Origin: JBFIHZ01 sp041601535
GTDB taxonomy: Bacteria; Pseudomonadota; Gammaproteobacteria; Xanthomonadales; SZUA-36
NCBI GenBank assembly: GCA_041601535.1
Contig: JBFIHZ010000238.1
Coordinates: forward strand, 1-6,699
Reading direction: 5' to 3'
Length of the DNA stretch: 6,699 nt
Shown here in pieces: positions 1-4,402 of the stretch (position 1 is its first letter; the number at the start of each line of letters is the position of its first letter). Both the position numbers and the translations under genes were made by a program. Under the pieces are notes generated by a model. The model was given only the letters and a program-made list of their open reading frames with translations, ran no database searches and was not told where the DNA came from.

Positions 1-1
1 C

Positions 2-49
2 GAAAGCTTTGTTCCATATATTTCTGATTTACGTATGAAAATCGCATAA
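2..49 (+). CDS. Possible C-terminal tail of an upstream gene (partial)
   Basis: The frame beginning at base 2 reads ESFVPYISDLRMKIA and then TAA. It is the longest of the three + frames before a stop at this edge, and its composition is protein-like. The other two frames stop at 27 and 36. There is no domain to recognise, so this is only a suggestion that a co-directional gene ends here. It could equally be noncoding leader sequence. Confidence 0.2.
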   Translation, partial: ESFVPYISDLRMKIA

Positions 50-77
50 AAGGGAGCCGCCTTCGGGCTTGCGCACA

Positions 78-92
78 TGACCAGGAAGGTCA
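78..92 (+). promoter_or_regulatory. Small hairpin enclosing the mini-ORF ribosome site
   Basis: TGACC (78-82) and GGTCA (88-92) are perfect 5-bp complements around an AGGAA loop. The Shine-Dalgarno-like AGGAAGG at 83-89 therefore lies mostly in the loop and one stem arm. As RNA this could partly hide or present the ribosome site of the mini-ORF. The stem is short, so the structure is weak evidence on its own. Confidence 0.25.
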
Positions 93-94
93 CA

Positions 95-124
95 ATGAAC
101 ACTACTAACAACACCCACAGCTAA
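95..124 (+). CDS. Candidate leader mini-ORF, MNTTNNTHS
   Basis: ATG at 95-97 is preceded five bases upstream by AGGAAGG (83-89), a better ribosome site than the ones in front of two of the three large genes. It is followed by eight codons for Asn, Thr, Thr, Asn, Asn, Thr, His and Ser, then TAA. An in-frame ATG at 77 would extend it to 15 residues. A perfect hairpin follows 18 bases after the stop. The layout of short ORF plus hairpin resembles a leader peptide of a transcription attenuator, and the residues are skewed to Thr and Asn. However, the downstream gene is a protease rather than an amino-acid biosynthesis gene, and the hairpin lacks a U-tract. It may be chance. Confidence 0.2.
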   Translation: MNTTNNTHS

Positions 125-142
125 ACCACCCGAAAACCTGAA

Positions 143-163
143 ACACGGAGCATGCCTCCGTGT
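143..163 (+). promoter_or_regulatory. Perfect 8-bp hairpin, possible attenuator or terminator
   Basis: ACACGGAG (143-150) and CTCCGTGT (156-163) are exact complements with a five-base CATGC loop. The bases after it (GCATTGTTGCG) contain only a poor T-run, so as an intrinsic terminator it would be weak. It could instead end an upstream transcript with help from Rho, or be a structural element of the protease leader RNA. It sits 93 bases before the protease start codon. Confidence 0.4.
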
Positions 164-169
164 GCATTG

Positions 170-200
170 TTGCGTGGTGCTGATCACTGCTGTGTATAAA
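170..200 (+). promoter_or_regulatory. Weak sigma-70-like promoter candidate for the protease gene
   Basis: TATAAA at 195-200 is a fair -10 box. TTGCGT at 170-175 is a possible -35 box with a long 19-base spacer; TTGTTG at 167-172 is closer to consensus but is 22 bases away, too far. Transcription would start near 207, giving a 5' leader of about 50 bases. It lies just downstream of the 143-163 hairpin, so that hairpin would then belong to an upstream transcript. Confidence 0.3.
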
Positions 201-256
201 GATCGCCAGGGTCGTGATACCGGTTCGTTAATGATCACAACAGGGAAGTTACGACG

Positions 257-2917
257 ATGAATGGTGTTATCCGCAAAGAAAGATTTTTTGCAGGGCTGTG
301 CGTGGCCCTGTTGGTGTTTGGCACCGCCTTCGTACTGCCGGTATCGGCATCGGAATTCAAAAAAGACCCATTCGAAAATGACTCGTTGGCTGCGGTCCCG
401 GTTACCAGGCATGCCACTGCCCACCAAGCTGTATTGCCGCCAACGACCCCACAACAACTCGTTGTGGCTGAGCGGGTAGACACGGCCATCGACCTGATAT
501 CCAAACATGGTGCGGTACAGCAGGAACTGGAAATATATGAGCCGGGTGCCAGTTTTATTAAACTGCATTTCAGTCACTTCAACCTGCCCAAGGGGGTAAC
601 GATAGAACTCAGTAACCCCCTGGGATCGGAAATCTACCGGTACTCGCGATACCGCAGTGACGCCTTTACGTTCGACCGCCGGCAGGGCGACGATGGCAAA
701 AATCGTTTCTCTGCAATGTCCGTGGCGGGCGACACCGTCATCGTTCGCGTACTGGGGCTGGACAGCAGCCGACCGGGAGCGCCAGGAAAACTGAACGCCT
801 TGGGCCATCGCGTGCAAATCGATTACGTCATGGTGGGTTTGCCCGAAGGCCAGTTGGAAGGCCGCGAGGCAGCAGCCAGCACCGTGCAGAAGCTCACCCG
901 GGCAGCGGACGGGTCCGGCATTTCCAAGCCGGAATCTACCTGCGGGATTAATGAACGCTACGACGTGGCTTGTTGGCAATCCAGTCACCCGCAGGCAGCA
1001 GAACGTGCCCGCCCGGTGGCCAAATTGCTGGTCGGCGGCAGCAAAGCCTGCACTGCCTGGCGCGTAGGGCAGGACAATCGGGTATTTACCAACAATCACT
1101 GCATTGCCAGCCAGGACGAAGCGAACTCTGCCGAGTTGTGGTTTAACTACCAGGCAACACAGTGTGGTTCCAGCTCGCTGGAACCGATAACCAAGGTGAC
1201 CGTGAACACGCTGCTGACTGCAGACTGGGCTTTGGACTACAGCTTGTTTACGGTCAATAATTTCACATCCATCGCCGAGTTTGGACACTTGGGGCTGGAA
1301 GTCCGTGAGGGCCTGCTCGGCGAAACCATTTACATTCCGCAGCACGGCTCGGGGCGGCAAAAACAGATTGCCGTAGAAAGCGATATGAATGTCGGCGGAC
1401 TGTGCCAGATCGACTCGGAAAGTGAGGATGGCTATGCACCAGGCACCGATATCGGCTATTTTTGCGATACTGCGGGGGGCAGCTCCGGATCACCGGTGCT
1501 GACCACGTCGGATCACCGGGTGATTGCGCTGCACCACCTTGGGGGCTGTTACAACAGCGGTGTGCGCATGTCACAAATCTGGCCCGGGGTCTCCGGCTTT
1601 TTTGGAGGCGTGGTACCAGGCGGCAGTGACGATGCACCCAATCAGCCGCCCCAGCCTGATTTTACATACAGTTGCAGTGGGCTTAGCTGCTCCTTCGACG
1701 GTGGCGCAAGTGGCGATCCTGATGGCAGCGTTGTGTCCTGGAGCTGGAGTTTTGGTGATGGTGGCCAGGCCAGTGGCGCATTGGCGGCCCACACATTTCC
1801 TGCCAGTGGCAGTTACAGCGTCAGCCTGGAGGTTGCCGACAATGAGGGAGCGGCGGCCCAACAAACTCAGCTCGTCACGGTGTCTGCAGCCAACCAGGCG
1901 CCAACCGCTGGATTCACGCTTGAGTGTGCGGCGCTGAGCTGTACGTTTGATGCCGGCCTGAGTTCAGATGCCGATGGCGTCATTGTTGACTACCAGTGGT
2001 ACTTTGGTGACGGTGCCAGCCAGGCCGGCACATCAGCCGTGGCCACTCATCAGTACAGCGCATCCGGCAACTATTCGGTAATACTGTTAATTGAGGATGA
2101 TGACGGTGCCACCAACAACGCTTCGTCCACGATCAATGTGCTCGCTGCCAATCAGGCTCCAACCGCGGCATTTAATGTGAACTGTCAAGACCTGGACTGC
2201 ACACTGGATGCCACAGGCAGCCAGGACAGCGACGGTCAGATCGTCTCTTACCATTGGGATTTCGGTGACGGCCAGACTCAACAGGGCCAGCTGGTAACCG
2301 TTACCCACGCGTTTGCGTCTGCCGGTAACTACAACGTCGTGCTGACGGTTACTGACGACGTGGGTGCCCAGGGCAGCCATCTTCAGGCGGTTTCCGTATC
2401 CACGGCCCCACCACCCAACCAACCACCACAGGCCGATTTCACCTTTACCTGCAGCGGGTTGAGTTGTGATTTTGATGGCAGTCTGAGCTCAGACCCGGAC
2501 GGCACGGTGACGTCATACCAGTGGAATTTTGGTGATGGCAGCACGGCCACCGGCGTACTGGCCTCACACACATTTGTGCAGAGTGGTGAGTACCAGGTGA
2601 CCCTGTCCATTGCGGATAATAGTGAAGCCAGTCACAACAAAACCTTAACGGTTGAAGTGGTTGCAGTGACTAACCCCGGCCTTGTGCTAAGCGTCGCCAC
2701 GGGCAAGTATCGCGGTGACAAGTTTGCCGAACTGGGGTGGAGTGGGGCAACGACTCCAACCGTGGTCATTCTGCGTGACGGCGCCGCACTGCAAACTACT
2801 GCTAATACCGGGAGCTATACGGATAACACGGTAGATAAGCGCGTTAAAACAGCAAGTTACCAGGTGTGTGAAACAGGTTTGCAGGTTTGCTCGGCGGTAA
2901 TTGACGCCAAATTCTGA
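257..2917 (+). CDS. Secreted trypsin-like (lysyl-endopeptidase-like) serine protease with four PKD domains
   Basis: This 886-residue protein is predicted to hydrolyse peptide bonds outside the cell. Residues 1-31 form a Sec signal peptide: basic IRKER start, long hydrophobic core, VSA just before the predicted cut. Residues 32 to about 225 are a beta-rich pro-region. The protease domain (about 229-455) has TNNHC with H281, ALDYSLF with D327 and GGSSGSP with S410, an intact triad. Eight cysteines (229, 239, 265, 282, 303, 383, 403, 431) could make four disulfides; six fall in the order of the three in Achromobacter protease I. Four PKD domains start near 462, 546, 632 and 721, each with FGDG, and an FN3-like module begins near 806. 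The start follows GGAAG at 244-248 by eight bases. Type II secretion is likely but inferred. The specificity Asp of protease I is not evident, so Lys preference should not be assumed. Confidence 0.93.
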   Translation: MNGVIRKERFFAGLCVALLVFGTAFVLPVSASEFKKDPFENDSLAAVPVTRHATAHQAVLPPTTPQQLVVAERVDTAIDLISKHGAVQQELEIYEPGASFIKLHFSHFNLPKGVTIELSNPLGSEIYRYSRYRSDAFTFDRRQGDDGKNRFSAMSVAGDTVIVRVLGLDSSRPGAPGKLNALGHRVQIDYVMVGLPEGQLEGREAAASTVQKLTRAADGSGISKPESTCGINERYDVACWQSSHPQAAERARPVAKLLVGGSKACTAWRVGQDNRVFTNNHCIASQDEANSAELWFNYQATQCGSSSLEPITKVTVNTLLTADWALDYSLFTVNNFTSIAEFGHLGLEVREGLLGETIYIPQHGSGRQKQIAVESDMNVGGLCQIDSESEDGYAPGTDIGYFCDTAGGSSGSPVLTTSDHRVIALHHLGGCYNSGVRMSQIWPGVSGFFGGVVPGGSDDAPNQPPQPDFTYSCSGLSCSFDGGASGDPDGSVVSWSWSFGDGGQASGALAAHTFPASGSYSVSLEVADNEGAAAQQTQLVTVSAANQAPTAGFTLECAALSCTFDAGLSSDADGVIVDYQWYFGDGASQAGTSAVATHQYSASGNYSVILLIEDDDGATNNASSTINVLAANQAPTAAFNVNCQDLDCTLDATGSQDSDGQIVSYHWDFGDGQTQQGQLVTVTHAFASAGNYNVVLTVTDDVGAQGSHLQAVSVSTAPPPNQPPQADFTFTCSGLSCDFDGSLSSDPDGTVTSYQWNFGDGSTATGVLASHTFVQSGEYQVTLSIADNSEASHNKTLTVEVVAVTNPGLVLSVATGKYRGDKFAELGWSGATTPTVVILRDGAALQTTANTGSYTDNTVDKRVKTASYQVCETGLQVCSAVIDAKF
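1640..2671 (+). repeat. Four tandem PKD-domain coding repeats
   Basis: Four in-frame units of about 84-89 codons each open with NQ(P/A)P and carry a C-x4-C pair directly before the first strand signature (SCSGLSCSFDG, ECAALSCTFDA, NCQDLDCTLDA, TCSGLSCDFDG). Each has an SxDxDG-like turn, an FGDG motif (starting at residues 499, 583, 669 and 758) and a SGxYxVxLxxxD close. Units 1 and 4 are the most alike at protein level in the Cys segment, which suggests a non-adjacent duplication or gene conversion. PKD domains in secreted proteases usually help bind insoluble substrate or act as spacers. Confidence 0.9.
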
Positions 2918-2946
2918 CCGGTTGTAACCCAAACAGATAATTTTCG

Positions 2947-2972
2947 GCCCCGGATCATCCCGGGGCTTTTTT
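2947..2972 (+). terminator. Intrinsic terminator after the protease gene
   Basis: GCCCCGG (2947-2953) and CCGGGGC (2960-2966) pair perfectly over 7 bp around a six-base ATCATC loop, followed at once by six T (2967-2972). It lies 30 bases after the protease stop. This is a textbook Rho-independent terminator for + strand transcription, and it separates the protease transcript from the CARDB genes. Confidence 0.92.
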
Positions 2973-2977
2973 CGGAC

Positions 2978-2983
2978 TATACT
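2978..2983 (+). promoter_or_regulatory. Candidate -10 box (TATACT) for the first CARDB gene
   Basis: TATACT is one mismatch from the sigma-70 consensus and sits 67 bases before the next start codon, directly after the terminator T-run. No good -35 box lies 16-18 bases upstream, because that space is the terminator hairpin. It would need an activator or an unusual spacing. A separate promoter is expected here because the terminator should block read-through. Confidence 0.25.
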
Positions 2984-3049
2984 CAGTCACGGGTCCTGCC
3001 GTGCGCTTGCCATGCTGAAAATTCATCCAAGCGGGATCGCGGAGGTTCA

Positions 3050-4225
3050 ATGCGTGATACTGCTGGCTTCGGGGTATTCTTTTCAGCGGCTTGTTGTTGC
3101 TGCCTGGCACTGATGCCTGTTGGTGGGTTGCCGGGCGATGAGAACCGCTACGCTCAGTTGAGTATCTCATTGGACTCTACTGAACCCATTGATCTGCCAG
3201 TGGACCAGGAGCTTGTCGTGCGTATTCAGGTGAGCAACCTGGACCAGGAGCCCACTGAACTGTTGCAGGTTGAATACCTGGTTGCCGCTGATCCAGCGGA
3301 GCTGTCGGCCGGAATCGTGCTGTCGCGCATGCCGGAGCAGGTGTTCGCGCGACGAAGCGGTATGGGCAGCATGTGGCAGGGCGAGCTGGCGCGTCCGCCG
3401 GGCACCTGGTGGGTGGGTGCCTGCCTGAAGCAGCCAGAGCATGATGCAGAACCACCGGCCAGTCCATTCGTGCGTTGCTCGGAGCCGCGGGAGGTGCGTG
3501 TGCTGGCACTCGACCTGCAGGTTACATCAATGCAAATACAGCCTGAGGTGCTGGTCAGTGGTATCCCGCTGGTGTTCCGCGCGGCAGTGCAAAACGCGGG
3601 CAGCGCCACTTCACCTCCAAGCCGGCTCAGCTATGTGCTGTCGCGCAACCCGGTGATCTCAGCACAGGACGCGCGCTTCGCCGTGGTGGACGTTCCCGCT
3701 ATCGCGGGCGGGGAAAGCTGGGCTGAACCGGTGCGAGGGCGCATCGAGTCAAGCATTGGGGATTACTGGGTGGGTGCCTGTGTGGAGCCGGTGGCAGGCG
3801 AAACCGACCGCAAGAACAATTGCTCTGCCGGGGTTCCGGTAGCAGTGGTCAAAGATGAATTTCCCGACCTGGTGGTCGACAGCGTTCGCGTACGGCCAGA
3901 AGAGTGGCCCGAAGGTGGCGGCGTAGACTTTTATGCCGAGGTGTTTAACCTGGGAAATCGAAAATCCGCAGCTAGCCAGGTGACATTCTTTCTGTCCGGG
4001 GATGCCGATATATCCTCGGACGATTATGTCGTGGGTGCAACGGATATCCCGGCGATCTGGCCTGAGAAAATGGCCGAAGCCAACCTGTATGCCGAGCCTC
4101 AGCAGGTCCCTGGCATTTACTGGCTGGTGGTTTGCGCGGAACCCGATGAAACCGAGATTGACACGTTTAACAATTGTTCGCACAGCGTCCAGGTGGAGGT
4201 AACTGCATTTTCATTCAGTCAGTGA
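3050..4225 (+). CDS. Exported protein of three CARDB-like repeats
   Basis: This 391-residue protein has no visible catalytic domain. The start ATG follows GGAGG (3041-3045) by four bases. Residues 1 to about 27 are an export signal with an odd run of four cysteines (15-18) in its hydrophobic core. Three CARDB-type beta-sandwich repeats follow, from about 36, 155 and 273. Repeat 2 has DYWVGACV and NNCSAG (C244, C258). Repeat 3 has IYWLVVC and NNCS (C362, C376). Repeat 1 is divergent, with TWWVGAC and a Cys pair 18 apart (C125, C143). CARDB domains are associated with cell-surface adhesion and extracellular binding, so a surface or secreted binding role is inferred. It is a shorter paralogue of the next gene and ends seven residues after its last beta strand, apparently full length. 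The signal could be a lipoprotein type, but the lipobox (SAAC) is poor. Confidence 0.85.
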   Translation: MRDTAGFGVFFSAACCCCLALMPVGGLPGDENRYAQLSISLDSTEPIDLPVDQELVVRIQVSNLDQEPTELLQVEYLVAADPAELSAGIVLSRMPEQVFARRSGMGSMWQGELARPPGTWWVGACLKQPEHDAEPPASPFVRCSEPREVRVLALDLQVTSMQIQPEVLVSGIPLVFRAAVQNAGSATSPPSRLSYVLSRNPVISAQDARFAVVDVPAIAGGESWAEPVRGRIESSIGDYWVGACVEPVAGETDRKNNCSAGVPVAVVKDEFPDLVVDSVRVRPEEWPEGGGVDFYAEVFNLGNRKSAASQVTFFLSGDADISSDDYVVGATDIPAIWPEKMAEANLYAEPQQVPGIYWLVVCAEPDETEIDTFNNCSHSVQVEVTAFSFSQ

Positions 4226-4346
4226 GGCCATTGGACCAAGTTCAACTGAAGCTGCCCGTGGTGTTACTGGCCGCTGGCCGTTTCGAAAAAAGGGGATATG
4301 ACCCATTTCGGAGTATGTGGTGCAGGTAAACGCTTTTCGTCCTCGA

Positions 4347-4355
4347 TGCTAGACT
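4347..4355 (+). promoter_or_regulatory. Candidate extended -10 promoter for the large CARDB/PPC gene
   Basis: TG, one base, then TAGACT (4350-4355) matches an extended -10 element. No convincing -35 box is present, which extended -10 promoters can tolerate. Transcription would begin near 4362, leaving a 5' leader of about 40 bases that includes the ATCAG/CTGAT inverted repeat. Confidence 0.25.
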
Positions 4356-4392
4356 TTATTGATCAGGCATCGGTCTGATATCACCGTCTGAC

Positions 4393-4398
4393 GGGGGG
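4393..4398 (+). promoter_or_regulatory. Unusual G-run ribosome binding site
   Basis: Six G (4393-4398) precede the ATG at 4403 by four bases. It pairs with the CCUCC of 16S rRNA only in part and lacks the usual A. The start is still preferred to the in-frame ATG at 4454, because only the upstream start gives a complete signal peptide with the basic GKLRR segment. Confidence 0.4.
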
Positions 4399-4402
4399 TA
4401 TT

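Larger units (their letters stand above)
1..256. other. Leader/intergenic region upstream of the protease gene
   Basis: No convincing complete gene lies here. One + frame is open from the left edge to a TAA at 47-49 and reads ESFVPYISDLRMKIA; it could be the last codons of an upstream gene, but 15 residues cannot prove it. A minus-strand frame starting at 77 is also open to the left edge but has no ribosome site and looks incidental. The rest holds a nine-codon mini-ORF at 95-124, a 5-bp hairpin around its ribosome site, a perfect 8-bp hairpin at 143-163 and a promoter-like pair at 170-200. The AT-rich first 50 bases contrast with the GC-richer coding sequence that follows. Confidence 0.6.
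4226..4402. other. Intergenic region between the two CARDB genes
   Basis: These 177 bases hold no gene. An imperfect hairpin pairs CGAAA (4284-4288) with TTTCG (4306-4310) and GGG with CCC inside it, with unequal internal loops and no T-tract, so it is a poor terminator. A 5-bp inverted repeat ATCAG/CTGAT lies at 4362-4379. A promoter-like TGCTAGACT is at 4347-4355. The gap is long enough for independent transcription of the second CARDB gene, although read-through from the first is not excluded. Confidence 0.5.

Noticed and set aside
1..77. Minus-strand gene running out of the left edge (start at 77)
   Set aside because: The frame is open for only about 25 codons in view, has no Shine-Dalgarno sequence and shows no recognisable residues.
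29..1360. Long minus-strand open frame (443 codons)
   Set aside because: It is antisense to the N-terminal half of the protease gene, whose signal peptide, catalytic triad and ribosome site are clear. The translation shows no domain, has scattered Arg/Cys/His-rich stretches and has no plausible ribosome site.
1524..1937. Out-of-frame + open frame of 137 codons within the PKD region
   Set aside because: It overlaps the PKD coding repeats in another frame, lacks a ribosome site and has no recognisable pattern.
3012..3113. Short + ORF starting at ATG 3012
   Set aside because: It overlaps the start of the first CARDB gene in another frame, has no ribosome site and ends after 33 codons. The GGAGG at 3041 serves the ATG at 3050.
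3226..3609. Minus-strand open frames opposite the first CARDB repeat
   Set aside because: Several overlapping antisense frames occur here, as expected from GC-rich codons on the + strand. None has a start context or domain.
4284..4310. Imperfect hairpin as terminator of the first CARDB gene
   Set aside because: The stem is broken by unequal internal loops and no T-run follows, so it is not a credible intrinsic terminator.
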